From the NCBI GenBank assembly GCA_030673265.1, contig DAOVJK010000024.1:1-17337 (forward strand): DNA of 17,337 nt, written 5' to 3'. Origin of the DNA: Pseudomonadota bacterium (GTDB lineage Bacteria; Desulfobacterota; Desulfobulbia; Desulfobulbales; JAGXFP01). The position numbers were made by a program, and so were the translations under genes. The notes under the pieces were generated by a model. The model did no database searches and had not been told where the DNA came from. It saw only the letters and a program-made list of their open reading frames with translations. How positions within the stretch are numbered: position 1 is the stretch's first letter; the number at the start of each line of letters is the position of its first letter. Below are positions 7,737-15,107 of the stretch, one piece after another.

Positions 7737-9218
7737 ATGGTAATCAGATTAGTCAACTTCATCCGCAAACGCCTGAAAAAGCATACTGCCTCCAAAAGTG
7801 CTCTGCCCGACCAGCAACTTGCCTCCGCCAACGAGCAACCACGGCCAAAAAGGAAACGGCGGCGACCCAAGAAGAAACCTGCGGCCCCAGGCCAAGTTGC
7901 AAAGGCTACTCCTCAAACCCGACCGGCCGACTGGGATCAGTCCAGCTTCAAAGTCACCCCGGAGGAGGGCAAAAGCCGCTTCCACGATTTTGCTCTGCCG
8001 GCTGAGATCATGCACGCCATCAGCGATCTCGACTTTAAATACTGCACTCCGATCCAGGCCGAATCCCTGCCGCACACCATGCAGGGCTCTGATATCATCG
8101 GCAAGGCCCAGACCGGCACCGGCAAGACCGCAGCCTTCCTGGTCACTATCCTGACCGATATCCTCGTTAAAGATAAAACCGAACGCCCCCACGGCACCCC
8201 CCACAGCCTGATTATTGCCCCGACCCGGGAATTAGTTATGCAGATCGCCAAAGACGCCGAGAGCCTGGCTAAATATACCGATATCAACGTGGTTTCAGTT
8301 TTCGGCGGGGTCGATTACCAGAAACAGCAGAATAAACTTATCGGTAAAAAGGTCGGTCTGGTTGTTGCCACCCCCGGCCGCCTCCTCGACTTTAACTACA
8401 AAAGGGTTATCGACCTGTCCAAGGTAAAAATCATGGTCATCGACGAGGCTGATCGGATGCTCGACATGGGCTTTATCCCGGATGTCCGCAAAATAGTGCA
8501 CGCCACCCCGAACAAGGACCGACGCCAGACCCTGTTCTACAGTGCGACTATCACCGCGGAAGTAAATCATCTGGCTGCCCAATGGACCAAAAAGCCGGTT
8601 ACCATCGAGATCGAAGCGGAGCAGGTAGCGGTAGACACCGTCGAACAGATTGTCTACCTGACCACCGCCAAAGATAAATACAATCTGCTCTATAACACCA
8701 TCATCAACAGCAAGCTGGAACGAGTGATTGTTTTCGCTAACCGCCGCGATGAAACCCGCCGACTCACCGAGCGCTTGAAGAGAAATAACATTTCCTGTGC
8801 AATGCTTTCCGGAGAAGTTCCTCAAAATAAAAGAACCAAAACCCTGGAGGATTTTCGCAACGGCAAGATCCGGGTGCTGGTCGCCACCGATGTGGCCGGT
8901 CGAGGCATCCATATAGATGGCGTCAGCCACGTTATCAACTACACCCTGCCTTACGAATCTGAAGATTATGTCCATCGCATCGGCCGGACCGGCCGGGCCG
9001 GCGCTTCCGGCATCTCGATCAGCTTTGCCTGCGAAGAGGGTTCTTTCTATATTCCCGAAATTGAAGCCTTTATCGGCGCCAAACTGCCCTGTACCACCCC
9101 GGAACCGGAGTTGTTAAAGCCGGCGCCCAAAGGAACTATCAAACCGGAAAAAAGGGTTTACCAACAGAAAAAACCCAGCCGCAACAGAAGCAGTCACCCC
9201 CCGCAACGGCGCCGCTAG
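7737..9218 (+). CDS. rhlB: DEAD-box ATP-dependent RNA helicase RhlB-type
   Basis: All DEAD-box motifs are present in 493 residues: Q motif (F85 region, CTPIQ with Q107), AQTGTGKT (124-131), PTREL (162-166), TPGRLLDF (212-219), DEAD (236-239), SAT (269-271), VIVFANRR (330-337), ATDVAGRGIHI (383-393) and HRIGRTGR (413-420). The stretches EEGKSRFHDF and KDAESLAKYT, and the lysine/arginine-rich N-terminal extension (37-47), match the long Pseudomonas-type RhlB that joins RNA degradosomes. A basic tail (about 478-493, ending in PPQRRR) may bind RNA. ATG 7737 is the first possible start after an upstream in-frame TAA at 7665, but it has no Shine-Dalgarno. With the promoter at 7543 this leaves a long AU-rich leader, as is common for cold-inducible helicase genes; regulation here is inferred. 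Confidence 0.93.
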   Translation: MVIRLVNFIRKRLKKHTASKSALPDQQLASANEQPRPKRKRRRPKKKPAAPGQVAKATPQTRPADWDQSSFKVTPEEGKSRFHDFALPAEIMHAISDLDFKYCTPIQAESLPHTMQGSDIIGKAQTGTGKTAAFLVTILTDILVKDKTERPHGTPHSLIIAPTRELVMQIAKDAESLAKYTDINVVSVFGGVDYQKQQNKLIGKKVGLVVATPGRLLDFNYKRVIDLSKVKIMVIDEADRMLDMGFIPDVRKIVHATPNKDRRQTLFYSATITAEVNHLAAQWTKKPVTIEIEAEQVAVDTVEQIVYLTTAKDKYNLLYNTIINSKLERVIVFANRRDETRRLTERLKRNNISCAMLSGEVPQNKRTKTLEDFRNGKIRVLVATDVAGRGIHIDGVSHVINYTLPYESEDYVHRIGRTGRAGASGISISFACEEGSFYIPEIEAFIGAKLPCTTPEPELLKPAPKGTIKPEKRVYQQKKPSRNRSSHPPQRRR

Positions 9219-9232
9219 AACAGGCATAACGA

Positions 9233-9247
9233 GCGGTCGCCGACCGC
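9233..9247. repeat. GC-rich palindrome after rhlB
   Basis: GCGGTCG (9233-9239), C, CGACCGC (9241-9247) is a perfect dyad starting 15 bases after the rhlB stop. No T-run follows, so it is not a classical terminator. It could stabilise the transcript 3' end. Confidence 0.4.
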
Positions 9248-9281
9248 ACCGACCCACAAAACAAATTCACCCCTGCAGATT

Positions 9282-9316
9282 ACGGTACCGTTTTGCCCCC
9301 GGCAAACCGGGACCGT
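9282..9316. repeat. Long hairpin downstream of rhlB
   Basis: Arms 9282-9297 and 9301-9316 pair over 16 positions with only two mismatches around a CCC loop: ACGGT/ACCGT at the base, CCG/CGG in the middle and TTTGCC/GGCAAA at the tip. There is no T-run after it. It may be an mRNA-stabilising or factor-dependent termination element. Confidence 0.55.
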
Positions 9317-9382
9317 AACCCTGCTGCCAACTTCCCGCTTAAAACCCACCTGCTAGCCAGAAAAAAGTCCACCTACCCAGGG

Positions 9383-9413
9383 AAATATCATGTATTATTA
9401 GATGATATTTTTT
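9383..9413 (+). terminator. AT-rich hairpin with T-run between rhlB and comF
   Basis: AAATATCAT (9383-9391) and ATGATATTT (9402-9410) are a perfect 9-bp inverted repeat with a 10-base loop, followed by TTT (9411-9413). It could be a weak rhlB terminator or, because it lies 36 bases before comF, an operator for that gene. The low stem stability makes the terminator call uncertain. Confidence 0.35.
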
Positions 9414-9448
9414 GTTAGTAGCAAAGCCAGCGGAGCATTAATGTTTCC

Positions 9449-10180
9449 ATGAAAAAAATTGGCCGAGAGATAATCAGCTCATTAATGGAACTGCTGTTTC
9501 CGGCAAGCTGTCTGGCCTGCGGTCAACCACCGGAGCAATTCAGTGAAATCATGTTATGCCGAAGCTGCCGGGCTGCAGTTAAGTTGCTTAGCGGGCCACT
9601 TTGTCCGTGTTGTGGCAAATCTTTTCATAAAAACACCGGCGCCGATCATCTCTGTGGACTCTGCTTGACAGGTCATTACCATTTTGACATGGCCCGGGCT
9701 CTGGTCAAGTACAGCCCGCCAATCACTACGATCATCTCCCGCTTCAAATACCACGGCCAAACCACCAGCCTGAAAAGTTTTCAGGCAATCCAGCAACAAC
9801 TTCCTGGTCTGACCGAACTAAAACAACCGGATCTGATCATCCCGGTGCCGCTTCACTTTAAACGGTTACAGAAAAGGGGCTTCAACCAGGCCTTGCTGCT
9901 GGCCCGTGCCTTTTACCCGGACCAGTGCCAGTTGATAGATTTTAAGGTTCTGGAAAGACATCGATATACCGAACCCCAGACTGGCCTGAGCGGTAAAATC
10001 AGGAGACAGAATTTGAAAAACGCTTTCCAGGTGAAAGATCAGGAAATAGTGGCAGAAAAAAGAGTACTGCTGATTGATGACGTTTTCACCACCGGCACGA
10101 CGGTTAATGAATGCGCCAAGGTCTTAAAAAGGGCAGGGGCCAGAGAAGTCCTGGTTTTGACCATGGCCAGGGTAGACTGA
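9449..10180 (+). CDS. comF: ComF family protein (phosphoribosyltransferase-like, competence-related)
   Basis: The 243-residue protein has the ComF layout. An N-terminal zinc-finger region carries C21/C24 (CLACG), C37/C40 (CRSC), C52/C54/C55 (LCPCCG) and C69/C72 (CGLC). A phosphoribosyltransferase fold follows, with IPVPLHFKRLQKRGFNQALLLAR in the middle and the PRPP-binding loop LLIDDVFTTGTT (about 207-218). ComF is required for DNA import in naturally competent bacteria; many non-competent bacteria carry it with unclear role. ATG 9449 is preceded by GGAG 13 bases upstream, which is too far, while a three-codon frame starts at 9441 at ideal spacing (see findings). M13 (9485) is an alternative start. 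The gene stands alone and converges with pit. Confidence 0.88.
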   Translation: MKKIGREIISSLMELLFPASCLACGQPPEQFSEIMLCRSCRAAVKLLSGPLCPCCGKSFHKNTGADHLCGLCLTGHYHFDMARALVKYSPPITTIISRFKYHGQTTSLKSFQAIQQQLPGLTELKQPDLIIPVPLHFKRLQKRGFNQALLLARAFYPDQCQLIDFKVLERHRYTEPQTGLSGKIRRQNLKNAFQVKDQEIVAEKRVLLIDDVFTTGTTVNECAKVLKRAGAREVLVLTMARVD

Positions 10181-10255
10181 AAAAACTATGAACAGTAACG
10201 CGCTTTTACTAATGACCTGATGCAATCGAGTCAGGCAGGTCTGAATACAAGGAAT

Positions 10256-10294
10256 CCAGCCATTCAGCTATATGAACGTATGTTGAATGGCTGG
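10256..10294. terminator. Hairpin between converging comF and pit
   Basis: CCAGCCATTCA (10256-10266) and TGAATGGCTGG (10284-10294) form a perfect 11-bp inverted repeat with a 17-base loop. It lies between two converging genes, where a bidirectional terminator is expected. No T-run follows on plus; on minus the flank reads ATTCCTTGTATT, a broken T-tract. Confidence 0.45.
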
Positions 10295-10324
10295 TGACGC
10301 CGCCGTTTAGCCTGTTCGGCTCGA

Positions 10325-11641
10325 TTAACCACTAACAACCAGGATCAACAGGCGAACCTTCTCCAGAAACAAGGAGCGGCCAACAACAAAAAGGACCATC
10401 GACAGGAGCGCTGCAGCTGGCACGGTAATAATCCAGGAGGTAAAGATCTTCCTGGCAACCTGTCTATTAATACCACTAAGACCACGGGCCAGACCGATAC
10501 CCATAATCGCTCCGACCAGGGTGTGGGTTGTCGAGACCGGCAAACTCATTCTGGTACAGACCAGGACGGTGGCAGTGGCAGCCACATCTGCCGCTACTCC
10601 GCGAGAGGGGGTGATCTCGGTGATCTTGGTGCCGACTGTCTGCATCACCCGGTGACCGTAGGTAGCCAGCCCCAGAACAATGCCGGCACCACCCAGGGCC
10701 AGGATCCAGAACGGTACGCCGACTTTCATTTCAATGGTACCATGCTGGAGAATATGGACCACGGCGGCCAGCGGCCCGACCGAGTTTGCCACATCATTAG
10801 CGCCATGGGCAAAGGCCACCGAACAGGAACTGATGATAACCAGTGGGGTAAAGACCCTTTCAACCTCTTCAAGTTGATCGGAAATAGATAGTGAGTCCTT
10901 GCCCTGCAAAGTCCTTTTCACCCATAACTTTGAAATGACCGCGAAAATAATGCTCATCCCCAAAGCAAAGATCAAGGTCACATTATCGGTGAGCCATTCA
11001 ATATCACCGGTAACATGCTTAAGACCTTTATAAACCGTGGCCAGAATAACCGTGGCACTGACAATAAAAACAATGATCGGCACAAAGGTCACCGCGGCTT
11101 TAACCGGACGCTCCTGGCCGAGAATAAACTTGGTTATGAATTTGAAAAAGATGTAGCCGAGAATACCACCGGCCACCGGTGAAATAAACCAGCTGGCCAC
11201 GATCTGACCCATTTTAACCCAGTTGACCGAATCAATTCCGGCCGCAACTATACCGAACCCGGCCACCGCGCCGACTATGGAGTGGGTGGTGGAAACCGGC
11301 ATACCGGTGGCAGAAGAAAAATGCAGCCAGAAAGCGGCAGACAACAGGGCGGCGGTCATGCCCACCACAATGATGGCGGCGGCTTCGCCCTGCATGAGCC
11401 CAGGCATTTTTGCTATAACCGCAGGATCGACTATCCCTTTCCGGACCGTATTGGTAACGTGGGAGCCAACCAGCACCGCCCCGGCAAACTCACAGATCCC
11501 AGCCAGGATAACGGCATGTTTTACCGACAGTGCCCTGGAGCCAACCGCATCGGCCATCGAGTTGGCCACATCATTGGCCCCGATATTCCACGCCATATAG
11601 AGGCCGAGAAGGGCCGCAACAGAGATAACCGCTAAGTCCAT
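10325..11641 (-). CDS. pit: Low-affinity inorganic phosphate transporter, PiT family
   Basis: This 438-residue polytopic membrane protein imports phosphate across the inner membrane. The internal duplication of the family is explicit: GANDVANS occurs at 21-28 and again at 280-287, and PVSTTH...VGA at 115-125 and again at 368-378. Hydrophobic segments fill both halves, separated by a charged loop around 241-262. It lies 40 bases after the DUF47 gene on the same strand, the standard pairing in which the DUF47 protein is thought to modulate Pit. The leader contains GGGAAT before the ATG, a modest ribosome-binding site. No phosphate-regulon box was found. Confidence 0.93.
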   Translation of the reverse strand: MDLAVISVAALLGLYMAWNIGANDVANSMADAVGSRALSVKHAVILAGICEFAGAVLVGSHVTNTVRKGIVDPAVIAKMPGLMQGEAAAIIVVGMTAALLSAAFWLHFSSATGMPVSTTHSIVGAVAGFGIVAAGIDSVNWVKMGQIVASWFISPVAGGILGYIFFKFITKFILGQERPVKAAVTFVPIIVFIVSATVILATVYKGLKHVTGDIEWLTDNVTLIFALGMSIIFAVISKLWVKRTLQGKDSLSISDQLEEVERVFTPLVIISSCSVAFAHGANDVANSVGPLAAVVHILQHGTIEMKVGVPFWILALGGAGIVLGLATYGHRVMQTVGTKITEITPSRGVAADVAATATVLVCTRMSLPVSTTHTLVGAIMGIGLARGLSGINRQVARKIFTSWIITVPAAALLSMVLFVVGRSLFLEKVRLLILVVSG

Positions 11642-11681
11642 ATTATTATTCCCAGGCTTGTTTTAGAAATCTTGGCCAGTT

Positions 11682-12353
11682 TTACTTGACGATCATCATT
11701 CTGAGCATGTCACCGGCATTTTCCGCCTCGTTGGCGATAGAACCGAGGGCCAGCAGGATCTTCTCATGAAAAATAATGGTGGTAGGATCGATCTCGCCTT
11801 CCAGGCTGTAAAGCTTTTTAGAGAGGCTGCGGGCCATCCGATCGGCCTTCCATTCCTCCTCACCAAGACTATCGATAAGATCCAGGACCACCTGGGCCTC
11901 GGCTCCGCCGAAAGAAACCTCGGCCAGATTATTAAGTTCAACCGCGGCGCTTAACAGAGAGCCGGTTACCTGAAAAATCTGATCGACAAATCCGAAAAAA
12001 TCATCGATCAGATCATGATGAATTACAGTATTACGAATGGTCAGAATAACCGCTAAATCCTCAACCCGATCAGCGATCTTATCCTGACAACGCAGGAAAC
12101 TGTCCAGCTCTGATTTATCAACCGGTAAAAAGAATCGGCGGGGCAGGCGGGAGCGGATCTCCTGTTTGAGCAGGTCGGCCTCATATTCCAGTTTAGAAAC
12201 CTTGTCCTGAAGATTATGAATCTCCAGATAGTTTTCATGGGCCAGGGCCTCCATCAGGGGCCTGACCACCTCCACACACTCGTGAACCTTTTTGGTGTGC
12301 TCGACAAGCGGCCCAAAAGGTGAACCACTGAATATATCATGGATAATGCTCAT
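11682..12353 (-). CDS. DUF47 PhoU-like protein (Pit accessory regulator)
   Basis: This 223-residue all-helical cytoplasmic protein belongs to the TIGR00153/DUF47 family related to PhoU. Characteristic acidic helices are visible: LEYEADLLKQEIR, DKIADRVEDLA, EEEWKADRMARS and the C-terminal IANEAENAGDMLRMMI. I set the start at ATG 12353 (MSIIHDIFSGSPFGPL) because GGGAGG lies six bases upstream and the sequence then begins like other family members. A longer reading up to 12476 adds 41 non-family residues. Its position 40 bases before pit implies one operon; the family is generally linked to Pit-dependent phosphate uptake, though its mechanism is not settled. Confidence 0.9.
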   Translation of the reverse strand: MSIIHDIFSGSPFGPLVEHTKKVHECVEVVRPLMEALAHENYLEIHNLQDKVSKLEYEADLLKQEIRSRLPRRFFLPVDKSELDSFLRCQDKIADRVEDLAVILTIRNTVIHHDLIDDFFGFVDQIFQVTGSLLSAAVELNNLAEVSFGGAEAQVVLDLIDSLGEEEWKADRMARSLSKKLYSLEGEIDPTTIIFHEKILLALGSIANEAENAGDMLRMMIVK

Positions 12354-12435
12354 TTTTTCCTCCCGCTTTAATAGGGATGGTAACTGAAGATTCTGCACCT
12401 GCAGATATCTCGTTTTACTGCTGCAATGGCGTTGA

Positions 12436-12449
12436 TTCGCTTTCGCGAA
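12436..12449. repeat. Small hairpin upstream of DUF47
   Basis: TTCGC (12436-12440) and GCGAA (12445-12449) flank a 4-base loop, which reads GAAA on the transcribed minus strand (a GNRA-type loop). It lies between the DUF255 stop and the DUF47 start, and it might be a structured leader element. No T-run is present. Confidence 0.3.
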
Positions 12450-12479
12450 CTTACCCCATGTAATATGACAAAGCAACCG

Positions 12480-14705
12480 TCATTTATTCGCTGATCCGAC
12501 CCGAGCCGGGCCAGGAAAATCATTTATAACTTGAGCTAACTCATCAAGATCAACAATCGGTTTCTCACAGCTGTAATCGCGACATAAATAGACCGTGGTC
12601 TTACCATCGACCATCTTTTGAAACTTTGTATAGCCGGCTATTTTTTCGATCTTCAAGCCCGCCCGACCGGGCCGGTTCAAAACAACAACCTTATTGGGCG
12701 CAAAGCTGCGATTGATCAATTTCAGCACGGCCAGGCTTGCCGCAGAATCAGGCTTACCGGCAATAACAATCTCGCCGGCCGGGCCGAGCAGATAATCAAC
12801 AGCAGTAAGGAACATTGCATAGCCCGGCGGGTATTCTCCGGCCTCAACCATGATCTTGCCGCTCATTTTATCGGCCATCTCCCGCAATTTTGTTTGACCG
12901 GTAATTTTGGAGAGCTTCAGCATATTGAGCAGGGCCACCGAATTGCCCGCTGGAATGGCGCCATCATAAAAATCCCTGATCGCACCAAGCAGCACTTCAT
13001 TACCGCTGCCGGAAAAATTAAAAACTTGATGCTCGGCGTCCCAGAAAAGATCGGCCATATCATCGGTTAACTCGCTGGCAAGAAGCAGGTAATCATCATT
13101 AAAGTCTGCTTCGTAAAGGTTCATGAGCCCGTAGACCAGAAAGGCGTAGTCATCCAGATAAGCAGGCAGAGCCGCCTCACCGTCCCGGTATCTTCGCAAC
13201 AGGCGCCCCTGGTCGTCCCGAAGTTCTTTTATAACGAAATCAGCCGCCTTTTCGGCTGCCGCCAGATATGAGGCGTCACCAAGAACCCTGCTACCCATGG
13301 CCAGAGCCGCGATCATTAAACCATTCCAGGAGGTAAGGATCTTATCGTCCTTGAAAGGATGGATCCGCTCAGCCCGCTTGGCGAAAAGCAGCTGCCGCGC
13401 TTTGGCCAAAGAATCTGGAAAACCGGCTTCCTGCAGATGGAGGATATTTAGGCCGGTCTGGCTGCCAGTTACCTCATCGTGATAGTTGCCAGCCTTTTTA
13501 ACCCCGAACACCTGGTTAAATTCGGCCCCAGCCGCCGCCCCCAGCAGGCTGATTATCTCCGCAGCCGACCAGAGGTAAAACTTACCCTCAACCCCTTCCG
13601 AGTCAGCGTCCTCGGCCGAGTAGAAAGCACCGCCCGGGGCAGTCATGTCCCGCAGGACATAGCTGAAAATTTCCCGGGCGGTGTCTGCGAAAAAAACTTC
13701 CCCGGTGGCCTGGTAGGTTTCCAGATAGGCAATGGCCAGCAAGGCCTGGTCATAAAGCATCTTTTCAAAATGGGGGACCAGGAATTCGCGATCGGTCGAG
13801 TAGCGATGAAATCCGCCGCCGAGCTGATCGTAGATACCGCCCCTCCTCAGGGCGATCAGGGTTTTTTTGACCATCGCCAGAGCATTTTCCTCGCCGGTTC
13901 TTTGCCAGTAGCGCAACAGAAACATCAACTGGTGGGGGCTTGGAAACTTAGGGGCCTTGCCAAAGCCGCCATATTCGGAGTCGTAGGTCTTGGTGAATTG
14001 TTGATAGGCTTTGGCCAGGATCGACTCATCGAGCCTGGCTGGAGCTTTTTTAGCGGCTGTTTGATTAATGAGGCCGGTGATCTTTTCCGCAGAACCAAGC
14101 AAGCGATCCCGGTCTTTTTGCCAAAGTTCAATGGTGCTCCCGAGAATATCTAGCAAACCGGGCCGACCATAGCCGGACTCCAGCGGGAAATAAGTGCCGG
14201 CGAAAAATGGTTTACGGTCGGCAGTCATAAATACGGTCAGGGGCCAACCGCCTCTGCCGCCGATAATCTGGGCGACCTTCATATAGATACTGTCAATATC
14301 GGGCCGCTCCTCGCGATCGACCTTGATCGAGATGAAATCACGGTTAAGAATTTCGGCAACCCGCAGGCTTACAAAAGACTCATGGGCCATCACATGGCAC
14401 CAGTGGCAGGTCGAATAACCAATCGACAGAAATATCGGTTTATTCTCCCGCCGGGCCCGGGCAAAGGCCTCTTCACCCCACGGATACCAATCTACCGGGT
14501 TGTCGGCATGCTGGAGGAGATAGGGGCTCTTCTCAAAAATGAGGCGATTATATTTTTCCCCGCCGTCAGGGGGAATCCTGCCAAGATCTATTTTGCTGAT
14601 ATCCATGCCACTCACCGGTCCGGCTGTGACGATCTGCCCGACCACCAGCAGACCTGTCAAAAGTTTTTTGAATGATAAAAATCCCTTATTAGCCTTAATG
14701 CCCAT
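12480..14705 (-). CDS. DUF255 thioredoxin-like domain protein (YyaL/SSP411 family) with signal peptide
   Basis: The 741-residue product carries the full family signature: NRLIFEKSPYLLQHADNPVDWYPWGEEAF (about 53-81, the opening of the thioredoxin-like domain), IGYSTCHWCHVMAHESF with the CHWC pair at 100-103, IKVDREERPDIDSIYM, GGWPLTVFMT and FFAGTYFP. An (alpha/alpha)6-barrel resembling glycoside hydrolases follows (about 230-740), for example GGIYDQLGGGFHRYSTD and PHFEKMLYDQALL. Function in bacteria is not established. Unlike many cytoplasmic relatives it starts with a basic segment and a hydrophobic run (about 15-29) ending near VSG, consistent with export. AGG lies directly against the ATG at 14705, so the exact start is open. 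It is followed on the same strand by DUF47 after 126 bases; co-transcription is possible. Confidence 0.9.
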   Translation of the reverse strand: MGIKANKGFLSFKKLLTGLLVVGQIVTAGPVSGMDISKIDLGRIPPDGGEKYNRLIFEKSPYLLQHADNPVDWYPWGEEAFARARRENKPIFLSIGYSTCHWCHVMAHESFVSLRVAEILNRDFISIKVDREERPDIDSIYMKVAQIIGGRGGWPLTVFMTADRKPFFAGTYFPLESGYGRPGLLDILGSTIELWQKDRDRLLGSAEKITGLINQTAAKKAPARLDESILAKAYQQFTKTYDSEYGGFGKAPKFPSPHQLMFLLRYWQRTGEENALAMVKKTLIALRRGGIYDQLGGGFHRYSTDREFLVPHFEKMLYDQALLAIAYLETYQATGEVFFADTAREIFSYVLRDMTAPGGAFYSAEDADSEGVEGKFYLWSAAEIISLLGAAAGAEFNQVFGVKKAGNYHDEVTGSQTGLNILHLQEAGFPDSLAKARQLLFAKRAERIHPFKDDKILTSWNGLMIAALAMGSRVLGDASYLAAAEKAADFVIKELRDDQGRLLRRYRDGEAALPAYLDDYAFLVYGLMNLYEADFNDDYLLLASELTDDMADLFWDAEHQVFNFSGSGNEVLLGAIRDFYDGAIPAGNSVALLNMLKLSKITGQTKLREMADKMSGKIMVEAGEYPPGYAMFLTAVDYLLGPAGEIVIAGKPDSAASLAVLKLINRSFAPNKVVVLNRPGRAGLKIEKIAGYTKFQKMVDGKTTVYLCRDYSCEKPIVDLDELAQVINDFPGPARVGSANK

Positions 14706-14815
14706 CCTAACCAGAATATTTTATGGGTATTTTTGCAAAATGGCTGGAGATGTCTCTTGATGATAGCGCTGGCAAATTCCAGCTCACCGCTATATCCCAT
14801 AGATATCTTATAACC

Positions 14816-14844
14816 TTGCCAGCAGAACAAACCAGCATTACATT
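14816..14844 (+). promoter_or_regulatory. Candidate sigma70-like promoter
   Basis: TTGCCA (14816-14821) and TACATT (14839-14844) are separated by 17 bases. It could drive the small ORF at 14922 and read on to the MtnA-like gene. Confidence 0.35.
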
Positions 14845-14921
14845 AATTGTATCTTAAAATTTAAGTCTACGTCGTCGTAACCCATTTTACTAACCATCCT
14901 CAAACTTTTGCGAGAATATCA

Positions 14922-15017
14922 ATGATTGAAATATTCAAAATATCCCTTTCCATGATTATCGCCGGAGTCAGCCTGGCTGTGATAATCAAGAAAAAAGAGT
15001 CCGAGTGCCCGGCCTGA
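14922..15017 (+). CDS. Possible small single-pass membrane protein, 31 residues
   Basis: ATG 14922 opens a 31-codon frame ending in TGA. The product begins MIEIFKISLSMIIAGVSLAV and ends in a lysine-rich, then acidic tail, giving one hydrophobic helix of about 17 residues with a positive stop-transfer segment (IIKKKE). A GAG lies about 8-9 bases upstream. It sits in a roughly 400-base spacer, divergent from the DUF255 gene and before the MtnA-like gene, with a promoter-like element 80 bases upstream. I do not recognise it. Chance cannot be excluded at this size. The rest of the spacer (14706-14815 and 15018-15107) shows no gene. Confidence 0.4.
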   Translation: MIEIFKISLSMIIAGVSLAVIIKKKESECPA

Positions 15018-15107
15018 CTGCCTCTCTATGGTTCTCTGGGTGCGGGTCTCGTATCCTACGTACTTCTTTCCAAATTTTTTTAATTCCACCCTTTTGAGTT
15101 AGCAAAA

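Noticed and set aside
8295..8975. Minus-strand frame of 226 residues opposite rhlB
   Set aside because: It is fully antisense to conserved DEAD-box motifs; GC-rich codon bias of the real gene produces such frames.
12458..12474. Possible Pho box upstream of DUF47/pit (TTTGTCAT on the minus strand)
   Set aside because: Only one half-site resembles CTGTCAT; the second half is missing, so no phosphate-regulon control is claimed.
12354..12476. Upstream extension of the DUF47 protein by 41 residues
   Set aside because: The ATG at 12353 has an excellent GGGAGG at six bases and begins the family-conserved sequence; the extension does not look like the family.
13479..14153. Plus-strand frame of 224 residues inside the DUF255 gene
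   Set aside because: It lies opposite a recognised, well-conserved protein and shows no domain or ribosome-binding site of its own.
14764..14792. Interrupted stem TAGCG-CTGG...CCAG-(CTCAC)-CGCTA upstream of the DUF255 gene
   Set aside because: The asymmetric bulge and short arms give no clear role; it was not distinguished from chance.
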